Below, in pieces: positions 53,667 through 61,811 of a DNA stretch of 64,000 bases. Location of the stretch: NCBI RefSeq assembly GCF_001510655.1, contig NZ_LMVC01000002.1:1594388-1658387 (forward strand). Direction: 5' to 3'. The DNA comes from Fictibacillus sp. FJAT-27399. Lineage in GTDB: Bacteria; Bacillota; Bacilli; Bacillales; Fictibacillaceae. How positions within the stretch are numbered: position 1 is the first letter of the stretch; every line of letters begins with the position of its first letter. Below the pieces are notes generated by a model. The model saw only the letters and a list, made by a program, of their open reading frames with translations, was not told where the DNA came from and ran no database searches. A program made the translations under genes and the position numbers.

Positions 53667-54215
53667 ATGAATTTGAATGAAGTCATAGGCAGAAGGTTAA
53701 AAGCGATAAGAGGGCAGCGGAACTGGAGCCTTGAAAAAACGGCAAATGCAACTGGAGTTTCTAAACCCATGCTCAGCCAGATTGAACGGGGAGAATCCAA
53801 TCCCACCGTCAGTACACTGTGGAAAATCGCAAATGGGTTAGGTGTTTCATTCAGCTCCTTTTTGGAGGAGGATCAGCCCGCTATCAAAAAAGTAAACACT
53901 GCGGATGTTGAACCGATAGCAGACAGAGATGGGACATTCCTTGTAAGACCGCTATTTCCTATAGAGCCTGGAAAATCCTTTGAAATCTATTCTGTCGAAC
54001 TTCTTCCAGGATGCCATTATACGTCTGAGCCCCATGGGGATGGTGTAGAAGAATACATTCTTGTGGAAAAAGGCTGCCTCTCATTAACTGTCCATCAAAA
54101 CTATTTTAATTTGTCAGCAGGTGAAAATATTCGTTTTGCTGCAGACTATGTTCATATATATGAAAATCAGGAGAATGATCCTGTAAGAATAACAATGATG
54201 ATTTATTATCCATAG
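53667..54215 (+). CDS. XRE-family regulator with C-terminal cupin domain
   Basis: 182 residues from ATG 53667 behind AAGGAG; upstream in-frame starts lie in the operator. N-terminal HTH (about residues 5-60): IGRRLKAIRGQRNWSLEKTA, ATGVSKPMLSQIERGESNPTVSTLWKIANGL. C-terminal cupin_2 (about 105-175): GVEEYILVEKGCLSLTV and LSAGENIRFAADYVHIYEN. Cupin regulators sense small ligands, here perhaps an amino acid. Divergent from azlCD, so it is the likely azl regulator, in the place of AzlB of B. subtilis. Confidence 0.88.
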   Translation: MNLNEVIGRRLKAIRGQRNWSLEKTANATGVSKPMLSQIERGESNPTVSTLWKIANGLGVSFSSFLEEDQPAIKKVNTADVEPIADRDGTFLVRPLFPIEPGKSFEIYSVELLPGCHYTSEPHGDGVEEYILVEKGCLSLTVHQNYFNLSAGENIRFAADYVHIYENQENDPVRITMMIYYP

Positions 54216-54251
54216 AAAACAACCTTCCAAAACGATGGAAGGTTGTTTTCT
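54216..54251. terminator. Bidirectional terminator (XRE-cupin gene / bkd operon)
   Basis: AAAACAACCTTCC and GGAAGGTTGTTTT form a 13-bp stem around an 8-nt loop. Confidence 0.9.
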
Positions 54252-54258
54252 GTTTGTA

Positions 54259-55692
54259 TTACGATCGTGAGGTTGCCTTTTTCCTGGCAGGCGGGATATG
54301 AATCGCTTTTCCGGCTGCGTGCTCAACCGCTTCAAGCCATGCTTCACTTAGCGATGGATGCGCATAAACCGGATAGGCAAGGTCTTCATCCCTGGCTACC
54401 ATTTCAAGGGCAGTTGTACCTGCCTGAATTAATTCCGCTGCACCGGCACCCATCATGTGAACACCGAGAAGAAGATCTGTCTTCTCATCAATGACCATTT
54501 TTGTGAGACCATCCTTCTGTCCGGCAATACTGGCAAACCCGTTGCCCCCCATGGCAAACTGACCGGTCTTCACCTCATAGCCTTGCTGCCTCGCCTCTCC
54601 TTCTGTCAATCCTACTGATGCGATTGGAGGAACAGTTTGAATGACAAGCGGTACCAGTGCCAAGTTAAAGGATGAGTTCATGCCGCTGATATGCTCAGCC
54701 GCCACTTTTCCTTGCTTGATCGCCTTGCTGGCAAGCCTCCTGCCGATTGTACAGTCTCCTGCAGCATAAATTCCATCAACATTTGTTTCACCGAATTCAT
54801 TGACCATGATAAATCCTTGCTTATCGGTGCTGATGTTTAAGAACTCCAATCCCAGATCCTTCGTGTTTGGCCTGGATTCACCTGAAACCATCAGGTGGCT
54901 GGCATCCAGAGTGATTTTCTCCTGATCGCTTTGAATGGTAATAGCGACATTGGTTTCTGATGAATAGGCTTCGAGCAGTGTGCTGTTTTTGAAAAGCTTA
55001 ATCTTGGACTTTTTTAATACCCGATGAAGTTCTTTAGAGATGGATTCATCCAGTCCAAATGTATCGTCCTCACAAATGATGGAAACTTCCGAGCCCAGGT
55101 TTCGATAAGCCATTGCCGTTTCAAGCGCGATGTAATCCGATCCGCTGATCACAAGATGTTCTGGCAGCTCCTGAAGGCGAGGCAGCTCATCGGCACTGAA
55201 AATCCTTCCTTCCACCGGCACGATTCCGTGAGGTAATACAGGCGATGCTCCCACGGCAATAATCGCTTTTTCATACTCATACATTTCATAATGATGGCCG
55301 GAATCTACACCGATCCGGTTCCCAGACATTAATGTAGCTGTACCGGTGATGACTTCGATTTTATTTGCTTTGCAAAGAGCCTCTACCCCTTTTTGCAGAG
55401 CTGATACTGTTTTTTGCTGATACGCTTTAAATGTCTGCAGTTCAAATCCAGCTTCTCCTGTTTGGATGCCCATTTCGTTCAAATGAGACAATGACGCGAA
55501 TGCTGCCGCCGCATGCGTCAGTGTCTTGGATGGAATGCATCCCGTATTCAGGCAGACCCCGCCCAGCTTTTCTTTTTCTATGATGGTCACTTCCATGCCG
55601 AGCTGTGCCGCACGGATGGCTGCATTATAGCCTCCTGGCCCTCCACCGGCTATGATCAGCTGCCGCTTTTGTGTAAATTCTCCTACGACCAT
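54259..55692 (-). CDS. lpdV: Dihydrolipoyl dehydrogenase (E3) of the branched-chain 2-oxoacid dehydrogenase
   Basis: 477 residues. FAD motif IIAGGGPGGYNAAIRAA, redox pair Cys47/Cys52 in GGVCLNTGCIPS, NAD domain around residues 180-270, second FAD motif GIYAAGDCT and the C-terminal catalytic HPSLSEAW. It reoxidises dihydrolipoamide using NAD. It is last of the six-gene operon, 1 nt after the E2 gene, with a strong terminator behind. The place in the operon identifies it as the branched-chain (LpdV/BfmBC) rather than pyruvate E3. Confidence 0.92.
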   Translation of the reverse strand: MVVGEFTQKRQLIIAGGGPGGYNAAIRAAQLGMEVTIIEKEKLGGVCLNTGCIPSKTLTHAAAAFASLSHLNEMGIQTGEAGFELQTFKAYQQKTVSALQKGVEALCKANKIEVITGTATLMSGNRIGVDSGHHYEMYEYEKAIIAVGASPVLPHGIVPVEGRIFSADELPRLQELPEHLVISGSDYIALETAMAYRNLGSEVSIICEDDTFGLDESISKELHRVLKKSKIKLFKNSTLLEAYSSETNVAITIQSDQEKITLDASHLMVSGESRPNTKDLGLEFLNISTDKQGFIMVNEFGETNVDGIYAAGDCTIGRRLASKAIKQGKVAAEHISGMNSSFNLALVPLVIQTVPPIASVGLTEGEARQQGYEVKTGQFAMGGNGFASIAGQKDGLTKMVIDEKTDLLLGVHMMGAGAAELIQAGTTALEMVARDEDLAYPVYAHPSLSEAWLEAVEHAAGKAIHIPPARKKATSRS

Positions 55693-55693
55693 T

Positions 55694-56941
55694 TTATATC
55701 AGCTCCAATACCATGACGGAAGGATTTTCAATCAGTTCTTTAAAACGGTTTGTAAATTGAACTGCCGTTGCCCCATCAGCGATTCGGTGGTCAAACGACA
55801 TCGAAAGGTTCATCATGGATCTGATCTGAATCTCGTCGTTGATGATAACAGGCATCTTCTTCGTTTTATGGAAAGCCATTAAAGCAACTTCGGGATGGTT
55901 TATAATCGGGGTCGCACCCATGCTGCCCAAGGGCCCGACATTTGAGATCGTGAAGGTCCCGCCAGTCAGTTCATCTCTTGTGAGCCTGCCTTCTTTTGCC
56001 TTCATAATTTTTTCTTTCATATCGGAATTAATATCTTTAATGGTTCTGCGTTCTACATTCTTGATCACCGGCACAATCAGACCATCTTCAGCATCTGTGG
56101 CGATACCGATATTCACTTGCTTCTCAAGTCTGATGACTTCTTTTTCTTCATCCAGTTTGCTGTTGAAGATCGGGAAATTCCGCAGTGCGAGCTGAATGGC
56201 TTTTACAAAAAACGCTGCTACAGAAACGTTGAATCCCTTGTTGTTAGGATCCAGCTCTTTCATCTGTTTCTTTAATTCAAGCAAATTCGTCATATCCACT
56301 TCCTCAAAATGAGTAACATGTGGAATGGTGAACAGCGATTGAGTCATCTTTTTCGCGATTTGCTTGCGGCGGCCTCTGAATGGGATTTCCTCTGCTTCTG
56401 CTGGGGGATTTTCGATTTCCAGCTTTACGGCAGGTTCGGCGGCTGCAGGAATTTCGAATGTTTTCGGTTCTGTACTTCCTTTTGCAAACGACAATACATC
56501 CTCTTCTGTAATTCTTCCTGCCGGTCCGGTGCCTGTCACCTGTTCGATATCAACGCCGTGCTCTCTCGCTATTTTACGGGTGTAAGGTGCAGCCATAACC
56601 CGCTTAGTCAGCATCGCGATGGAAGCTTCTCTTTCAGGTGCTTGTGCCGTCGGTTCCTGCACCACCTGTGGAGAGTCAATCTCCGTTATAGACTCTTGGC
56701 CAGAACCCTCTCCTTGCAGAGTAAGAAGAACCGTTCCTACAGTGACCGTCTCTCCTTCCTTCACAAGAATGTCAGTAACCTTGCCGGCGATCGGTGACGG
56801 CAGTTCTGCGGTCACTTTATCGGTTTGAACTTCAACAAGAGGCTGGTCAATGGAAACCGTATCTCCAGGTTTTACAAAGAAATGAATGATCTCTCCTTCA
56901 TGCATCCCTTCGCCTATGTCATGCAACTTTACTTCAACCAT
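55694..56941 (-). CDS. bkdB: Branched-chain 2-oxoacid dehydrogenase E2 (lipoamide acyltransferase)
   Basis: 415 residues: one lipoyl domain (about 1-77, lipoyl Lys in VQTDKVTAELPSP), a linker, a peripheral subunit-binding domain (about 112-150, APYTRKIAREHGVDIEQVTG), and the acyltransferase domain with catalytic SFDHRIADGA near the C terminus. It transfers branched acyl groups to CoA. ATG behind GGAGG. Single lipoyl domain is normal for this complex. Confidence 0.93.
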   Translation of the reverse strand: MVEVKLHDIGEGMHEGEIIHFFVKPGDTVSIDQPLVEVQTDKVTAELPSPIAGKVTDILVKEGETVTVGTVLLTLQGEGSGQESITEIDSPQVVQEPTAQAPEREASIAMLTKRVMAAPYTRKIAREHGVDIEQVTGTGPAGRITEEDVLSFAKGSTEPKTFEIPAAAEPAVKLEIENPPAEAEEIPFRGRRKQIAKKMTQSLFTIPHVTHFEEVDMTNLLELKKQMKELDPNNKGFNVSVAAFFVKAIQLALRNFPIFNSKLDEEKEVIRLEKQVNIGIATDAEDGLIVPVIKNVERRTIKDINSDMKEKIMKAKEGRLTRDELTGGTFTISNVGPLGSMGATPIINHPEVALMAFHKTKKMPVIINDEIQIRSMMNLSMSFDHRIADGATAVQFTNRFKELIENPSVMVLELI

Positions 56942-56953
56942 TTTTACAGCCTC

Positions 56954-57952
56954 CTAAAAGTTAATCACTTTATGAATTGCTGATGTTACTCTTGCCGTGT
57001 CCGGAAGATAATGGTCCTCCAGGGCAAACATCGGTACTGGCGTATCAAACCCGGTAACCCGCTCTACCGGCGCCTTCATATAAAGGAATGAAGTATCGTT
57101 GATTAAAGAAACAAGGGTATCTCCAAGGCCTCCTGTAGATGGTGCCTCGTGTACGATGACTACTCTGCCTGTCTTTTGGACACTTTGGGCGATCAGGTCT
57201 TTATCAAGCGGATACAGTGTACGCAGATCAATAACTTCTGTACTTACCCCTTGTTTTTCTGCTTCTTCTGCTGCTTTTAATGCTGTATCGACCATCGCCC
57301 CATAAGTCAGTACCGTTACGTGTTCTCCTTCTTTCAGAACACTTCCTTTACCGATTTCTACGGTGTACTTTCCTTCTGGAACATCCATCTTTGAGCTTCT
57401 GTAGCATCTCATCGGCTCAAGGAAAAGCACTGGATCCGGATCCTCTATGCTCGCGATGAGCAGCCCTTTGGCATCATACGCATTCGACGGAACAACCACT
57501 TTGATTCCCGGCATGTGAGTGAACAGAGCTTCCACCGAATCAGAATGGATTTCAGGAGCGCGCACACCTGCACCGAACGGAGCACGGATAACCATAGGGA
57601 CCGTGAAAGCACCTAGTGTTCTTGCTCTTATCCTTGAAGCATGAGTCATGATCTGGTTAAATGCTGGATAAATAAAGCCAAGGAATTGCATTTCTGCTAC
57701 AGGGCGAAAGCCGTTCATCGCAAGCCCGATGGATGTACCGATAATCCCTGACTCAGCCAGCGGAGTGTCAATGATACGCTTTTCGCCAAACTCATCCATC
57801 AATCCGTCAGTCGCCCGGAAAACTCCTCCGTTGCGCCCGACGTCTTCACCTAAAACGATGACTTCTTCGCTTTCCCTCATCATCGTTCTAAGCCCGTCCG
57901 TTACTGCCTGAACAAGTGTCAGCTTTTTCGTTTCAACTGCTGCAGTTGTCAT
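56954..57952 (-). CDS. bkdAB: Branched-chain 2-oxoacid dehydrogenase E1 beta
   Basis: 332 residues (usual 325-330). Marks: LGEDVGRNGGVFRATDGL, DTPLAESGIIGTSIGLAMNG, FIYPAFNQIMTHASRIR and the C-terminal transketolase domain VIDLRTLYPLD. Together with E1 alpha it binds thiamine diphosphate and decarboxylates the oxoacids of Leu, Ile and Val. It starts 1 nt after the E1 alpha stop. Confidence 0.94.
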   Translation of the reverse strand: MTTAAVETKKLTLVQAVTDGLRTMMRESEEVIVLGEDVGRNGGVFRATDGLMDEFGEKRIIDTPLAESGIIGTSIGLAMNGFRPVAEMQFLGFIYPAFNQIMTHASRIRARTLGAFTVPMVIRAPFGAGVRAPEIHSDSVEALFTHMPGIKVVVPSNAYDAKGLLIASIEDPDPVLFLEPMRCYRSSKMDVPEGKYTVEIGKGSVLKEGEHVTVLTYGAMVDTALKAAEEAEKQGVSTEVIDLRTLYPLDKDLIAQSVQKTGRVVIVHEAPSTGGLGDTLVSLINDTSFLYMKAPVERVTGFDTPVPMFALEDHYLPDTARVTSAIHKVINF

Positions 57953-57953
57953 C

Positions 57954-59015
57954 TTACTCCCCCCTCATAAGCGCATACGCTTCTTTTTGGTCGTTGATCG
58001 GCCATGGATTTTCTGCAAAAACATGATCAAACATGTCATTGACGTGCGGCGGTTTTTCATTTTCCATTTCTTTAACGGCTGCTTCAATCTCCGCTGTTAT
58101 TTCTTTTTCAAGATCTGAAGCCCATTGGCCGTCCCAGATGTTCTCCATCTTCATATACTTTTCCAGCCGGATAAGAGGATCAGTCGTTTCACGCCGAATC
58201 GTACTCTCGTTTTGGTCTCTGTATTTGGACGGGTCGTCTGCTGTCGTATGAGCACCATATCTCCAGGTAACGGCCTCAATTAAAGTAGGGCCGCCTCCAG
58301 CCCGTGCCTTATCAATGGCCGCTTTCGTATGGAAGTAAACGGAAAATGCATCATTGCCATCCAGCCTTATTCCTTCAATATCATAGCCGAGTGCTTTTTG
58401 TGCGATGGTCTTTGCCTTCATTTGCTTTTCAATTGGAACAGAGATGGCAAAACCGTTGTTCTGGTTGAAAAAGACAACCGGAATGTTAAACACGCTCGCA
58501 AAGTTGAGCCCTTCATGAAAATCACCCTCTGAGGTCGCTCCATCTCCAAAGTAAACGATGGAGGCACGGTCTGTTCCTTTCATTTTTTCAGCCCATGCTG
58601 TCCCGGTTGCATGAAGAAGCTGAGAAGCAATCGGAACGGCAGGCGGAAAAATGTTCTTTCCAGCGGGGGGAATACAGCCTTCCTGGCGGCCTTTCCAATA
58701 GAGAAGCACATTCTTTACGGAGTGTCCGAAGGTTAACGTCGCCCCATGGTCGCGGTAGGTAGGGAACATCCAGTCTCCCTCTCCCATCGCCATGGCACTG
58801 CCGATCTGCGCCGCTTCCTGGCCTTCAAACGGCACGTACGTTCCGATACGGCCCTGCCGCTGAAGATTTACTCCTTTGCGGTCAAAGAGACGGGCTCTCA
58901 GCATTTTTGTATAGAGATTTTTCACGAGTTCTACCGTCAGCCTGCTTTTATATGAATCATCCACCAGCATTCCCTCTTCGTTTAAAATCTGCTTCCTCGG
59001 AAATTGACTTTCCAC
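57954..59015 (-). CDS. bkdAA: Branched-chain 2-oxoacid dehydrogenase E1 alpha
   Basis: 353 residues. Marks: MLRARLFDRKGVNLQRQGRI, GDWMFPTYRDHGATL and the thiamine-diphosphate motif FGDGATSEGDFHEGLNFAS followed by VVFFNQNNGFAISVP. It provides the cofactor-binding half of E1. ATG behind AAAGGGGG. It follows the leucine dehydrogenase gene by 33 nt, so deamination and oxidation are encoded together. Confidence 0.94.
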   Translation of the reverse strand: MESQFPRKQILNEEGMLVDDSYKSRLTVELVKNLYTKMLRARLFDRKGVNLQRQGRIGTYVPFEGQEAAQIGSAMAMGEGDWMFPTYRDHGATLTFGHSVKNVLLYWKGRQEGCIPPAGKNIFPPAVPIASQLLHATGTAWAEKMKGTDRASIVYFGDGATSEGDFHEGLNFASVFNIPVVFFNQNNGFAISVPIEKQMKAKTIAQKALGYDIEGIRLDGNDAFSVYFHTKAAIDKARAGGGPTLIEAVTWRYGAHTTADDPSKYRDQNESTIRRETTDPLIRLEKYMKMENIWDGQWASDLEKEITAEIEAAVKEMENEKPPHVNDMFDHVFAENPWPINDQKEAYALMRGE

Positions 59016-59048
59016 ACTAACTCCCCCTTTAATTTGATAGATTCCGTT

Positions 59049-60149
59049 TTAATGCCGCACATTCCATTTCGGTCTTTTATCATGGGAAAAGAAACTGTTT
59101 CGCTGTTTTCGGTGTTCAATCCTGTCCTCACAGAAGCGGTTGGCTGCCTCCATGGTAGATAGATTCTGTTCCTTGCTCTGTTTATAGATTGCCAGAAGAG
59201 AATCATAGATGGCTCTTGTCTGGTTCAGCACACGGCCCTTATTCGGCCCGTACAGCTCATCAGCGACCTGGATTAACCCTCCGGCGTTCACGATATAGTC
59301 TGGTCCGTAAAGGATTCCTTTCTGCTGAAGATAGATTCCGTGTTTGTCTTCAAGCAGCTGGTTGTTTGCACTTCCGACAACCGCTTTGACCTTGAGCCTG
59401 TCGATGGTTTCGTCATTGACAATGCCTCCAAGTGCACAAGGAACAAATATATCAGCGTTCACTCCGTAAATTTCATCCCCTTCAACAACTTCAACCGTTC
59501 CCGGAAGAAGCTCCGCCCGGTCCACGATACTCTTTAGCGCCTGCTGGTTAATATCGGTGACGTACACATGGGCACCGGCAGCGACAAGCTGCTCCGCTAC
59601 CTTATAGCCAACTTTTCCAAGCCCCTGTACGCTGTAGGACATACCGGAAAGATCTTCTGAGCCATACAGCGCCTGGATGGTTGCTCGAAGCCCGTATATG
59701 ACACCCTGTGCAGTAGGTACGGACGAATCCCCGCTTCCTCCATATTCATCCGGCACACCTACAATACAGGACGTTTCTTTCAGGGCATGCACGAAGTCAT
59801 CCGGTGTCGTCCCCATATCTGTGCCTGTATAAAAGCGGCCGTTAAGAGAATCTACGAATTGGCCGAAAGCACGGAATAATGCCGGAGATCTATCTGTTGT
59901 CGGATCGCCAATGATCACCGACTTTCCTCCCCCAAAATCCACGTCTGCTCCAGCACACTTGTACGTCATCCCTCTTGACAGCCGAAGTACATCCTCAAGT
60001 GCTTCATCCGTTGATTTATACGGGCGCATTCTGCAGCCGCCAAGTGCCGGCCCAAGCGTGGTGTTATGTATAGCAATAATGGCTTTTAAGCCGGTGGCCG
60101 GATCGTTGCAGAATACAACCTGTTCATGCTGCGATATCTTTTCAAACAT
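59049..60149 (-). CDS. bcd: Leucine (branched-chain amino acid) dehydrogenase
   Basis: 366 residues. Reversible NAD-linked deamination of Leu, Ile and Val to oxoacids. Marks: [13 protein letters not shown], catalytic Lys in [24 protein letters not shown] fold [18 protein letters not shown]. Length agrees with Bacillus enzymes (364-366). ATG behind AAGGGGGAG. Second gene of the operon. Confidence 0.95.
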   Translation of the reverse strand: MFEKISQHEQVVFCNDPATGLKAIIAIHNTTLGPALGGCRMRPYKSTDEALEDVLRLSRGMTYKCAGADVDFGGGKSVIIGDPTTDRSPALFRAFGQFVDSLNGRFYTGTDMGTTPDDFVHALKETSCIVGVPDEYGGSGDSSVPTAQGVIYGLRATIQALYGSEDLSGMSYSVQGLGKVGYKVAEQLVAAGAHVYVTDINQQALKSIVDRAELLPGTVEVVEGDEIYGVNADIFVPCALGGIVNDETIDRLKVKAVVGSANNQLLEDKHGIYLQQKGILYGPDYIVNAGGLIQVADELYGPNKGRVLNQTRAIYDSLLAIYKQSKEQNLSTMEAANRFCEDRIEHRKQRNSFFSHDKRPKWNVRH

Positions 60150-60217
60150 GCTTACTCCCCCTTGGTGATCCTTTATCTCTTTGGCGCTTTAAAGTAAGCG
60201 CTTTCATTTTATGGCAT

Positions 60218-60613
60218 TTAGTTTGTCATTTCATGCAGTTTCTGAGAGATTTTTTCTTTTGGAAGAATGTATTGTGTGACCTCTCCCTCTCCTACTGTTG
60301 CTTTTTCATTTCTTACTTCAACTTTGCATATCACAGCCCTTCCTTTTAGTTCTGTAAGGGTTGCTTTTATTTCAAGCTTCATTCCTTCAGGTGTAGGCGC
60401 TAGATGGGAAGCTTTGATTCCTCCACCGATTCCTTCCTCATCTTCTTCAAGGTAAGGCAGAATAATCTGCCTCGCCGCCCACTCCATATGATAGACCATG
60501 GATACGGTGGAATAAGCAGGATGAACGAGTTTTCCTTCGAATTGCGCAAACATATCTGGTGTCACTACAGCTGTAATGGTTGCTGTATCACCGATTTTCA
60601 TTCCTGGTTTCAT
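60218..60613 (-). CDS. Hot-dog acyl-CoA thioesterase, FlK-like
   Basis: 131 residues from ATG 60613 behind AGAGGTGA. Single hot-dog domain. The catalytic triad known for fluoroacetyl-CoA thioesterase FlK (Thr42, Glu50, His76) has its match in HPAYSTVSMVYHMEWAAR and SHLAPTPEG: Thr to Glu is 8 and Glu to His is 26 residues, the same as in FlK. It is the first gene of the branched-chain degradation operon, where Ptb (phosphotransbutyrylase) stands in B. subtilis, so it may free branched acids from CoA. Substrate is inferred. Confidence 0.82.
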   Translation of the reverse strand: MKPGMKIGDTATITAVVTPDMFAQFEGKLVHPAYSTVSMVYHMEWAARQIILPYLEEDEEGIGGGIKASHLAPTPEGMKLEIKATLTELKGRAVICKVEVRNEKATVGEGEVTQYILPKEKISQKLHEMTN

Positions 60614-60657
60614 GACATCACCTCTTAATAGATACATCCATTCGTTAGACCGCAGAC

Positions 60658-60696
60658 AATGAGGGCATATTCCAGCTAATGGTCCATGCCCTCATT
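60658..60696 (-). promoter_or_regulatory. Leader hairpin of the thioesterase/bkd mRNA
   Basis: AATGAGGGCAT and ATGCCCTCATT form a perfect 11-bp stem with a 17-nt loop in the 5' UTR. No T run follows in the transcribed direction, so it is not a simple terminator. It may protect the mRNA or regulate translation. Confidence 0.5.
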
Positions 60697-60743
60697 TATT
60701 CATTCGTTTAAACACGATAATTATATAACGTTTTCTTAACGTA

Positions 60744-60773
60744 ATGATATCATTTTGTTGAATAGTCAGTCAA
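60744..60773 (-). promoter_or_regulatory. Promoter with overlapping FadR-like operator for the bkd operon
   Basis: TTGACT (60768-60773), 18 nt, TATCAT (60744-60749) on the minus strand. Overlapping the -35, TGACTGACTATTCAACAA fits the pattern TGAnTGAnTAnTCAnTCA except at the last triplet; this is the form of acyl-CoA-responsive FadR sites in Bacillus as I recall. No -12/-24 SigL promoter was seen, unlike B. subtilis bkd. Confidence 0.6.
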
Positions 60774-60848
60774 TGAATAGCCTGAAGATTTCAAATCTAT
60801 ACAATATAGCAAGACTATGAAAAAATAAAAACCAGAAGGAGTGAAAAT

Positions 60849-61022
60849 ATGGAAAAGTGTCTTTTATGCCAGCCATTCGGGCTGGAGGATCAGGAGATTG
60901 TGTTCGAAAACAAAACGGAATTCGCTCCTGGCTCAAAAGCCCCTCCAACAAACGCCCTCAAAATGTATAAAAAGCTGTGTTCCTGCCGGAACACAGCTTT
61001 AGCTTTGCCTCGTGATTTATGA
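60849..61022 (+). pseudogene. Truncated HIT-like (histidine triad) gene, 5' remnant
   Basis: ATG lies 8 nt after AGAAGGAG and opens a 57-codon frame. It begins MEKCLLCQPFGLEDQEIVFE, the usual N terminus of HIT proteins (CxxC then VxENE), but then switches to unrelated sequence that runs through the terminator of the facing ABC operon. The strand core and the HxHxH motif are missing. Either a decayed gene or, less likely, a small zinc protein. Confidence 0.45.
60968..61000 (-). terminator. Terminator of the amino-acid ABC transporter operon
   Basis: AAAGCTGTGTTCC and GGAACACAGCTTT form a 13-bp stem with loop GGCA, followed by T5A on the minus strand. Confidence 0.85.
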
Positions 61023-61811
61023 AAGAAGAGCCCTGTCGCTCGCCATCTTTTCTCCTCTTATGCGCTGAAACTCATTGAGAAGACTTTCTACGGTTAGAGA
61101 CTTTTTGCTGACTTCATCGACATCCAGGATGATCTGCCCTTTATCCATCATAATCAGCCGGTTGCCGAGGTCGATCGCCTGCTGCATGTTATGAGTGACC
61201 ATTAAGGTAGTAAGCCCGTGTGCGGCCACAATCTCCTTCGTTAGCTCCGTAATGAGCGCCGCACGGGAAGGATCAAGTGCTGCTGTATGCTCGTCCAAAA
61301 GCAGGATATCGGGCTCTGTAAAAGTTGCCATAAGCAGGGACAGCGCCTGGCGTTCACCTCCGGATAGCAGGCCGACTTTAGCCGTAAAACGGTTTTCCAG
61401 GCCCAAATGAAGAGACTCTATTGCTTCCTGAAAGAATTCCCTGGATTTTCTCGTAATCCCCCGTTTAAGAGATCTTCTCTTATTGCGCGCGTAAGCTATC
61501 GCCAGATTTTCCTCAATCGTCATCGTCGGAGCCGTTCCCGCCATCGGGTCTTGAAAAACCCTTCCAATAAACTTGGAACGTTTATGTTCAGGCAAAGAAA
61601 GAATGTTTTTCCCTTTAATCATAACCAGGCCTGCATCGGGAAACAGTACACCTGAAATAACATTCATTAAGGTTGATTTTCCCGCTCCGTTGCTCCCGAT
61701 AACTGTAACAAAATCTCCAGGTTCCAGTTGCAGGTTGATGTTTGACAGTCCGATTTTTTCATCGGGTGTGTCTTCGTTAAAGATTTTATGAACTGAATTT
61801 AGATGCAGCAA
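61017..61811 (-). CDS. ABC transporter ATP-binding protein (COG1101, TrpZ-like)
   Basis: 264 residues from TTG 61811, 6 nt after AAAGGGTG; the GTG at 61820 touches the RBS. Walker A GSNGAGKST, signature LLSGGERQALSLL, Walker B DILLLDEHTAALDP and switch VTHNMQQ. The DEHTA form is typical of the COG1101 branch that pairs with COG4120 permeases. It overlaps the permease gene by 26 nt. Confidence 0.9.
   Translation of the reverse strand: MLHLNSVHKIFNEDTPDEKIGLSNINLQLEPGDFVTVIGSNGAGKSTLMNVISGVLFPDAGLVMIKGKNILSLPEHKRSKFIGRVFQDPMAGTAPTMTIEENLAIAYARNKRRSLKRGITRKSREFFQEAIESLHLGLENRFTAKVGLLSGGERQALSLLMATFTEPDILLLDEHTAALDPSRAALITELTKEIVAAHGLTTLMVTHNMQQAIDLGNRLIMMDKGQIILDVDEVSKKSLTVESLLNEFQRIRGEKMASDRALLS

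Noticed and set aside
60614-60848. SigL (-24/-12) promoter before the bkd operon
   Set aside because: No TGGCAC-N5-TTGCA-type pair was seen; a SigA-type pair fits instead.
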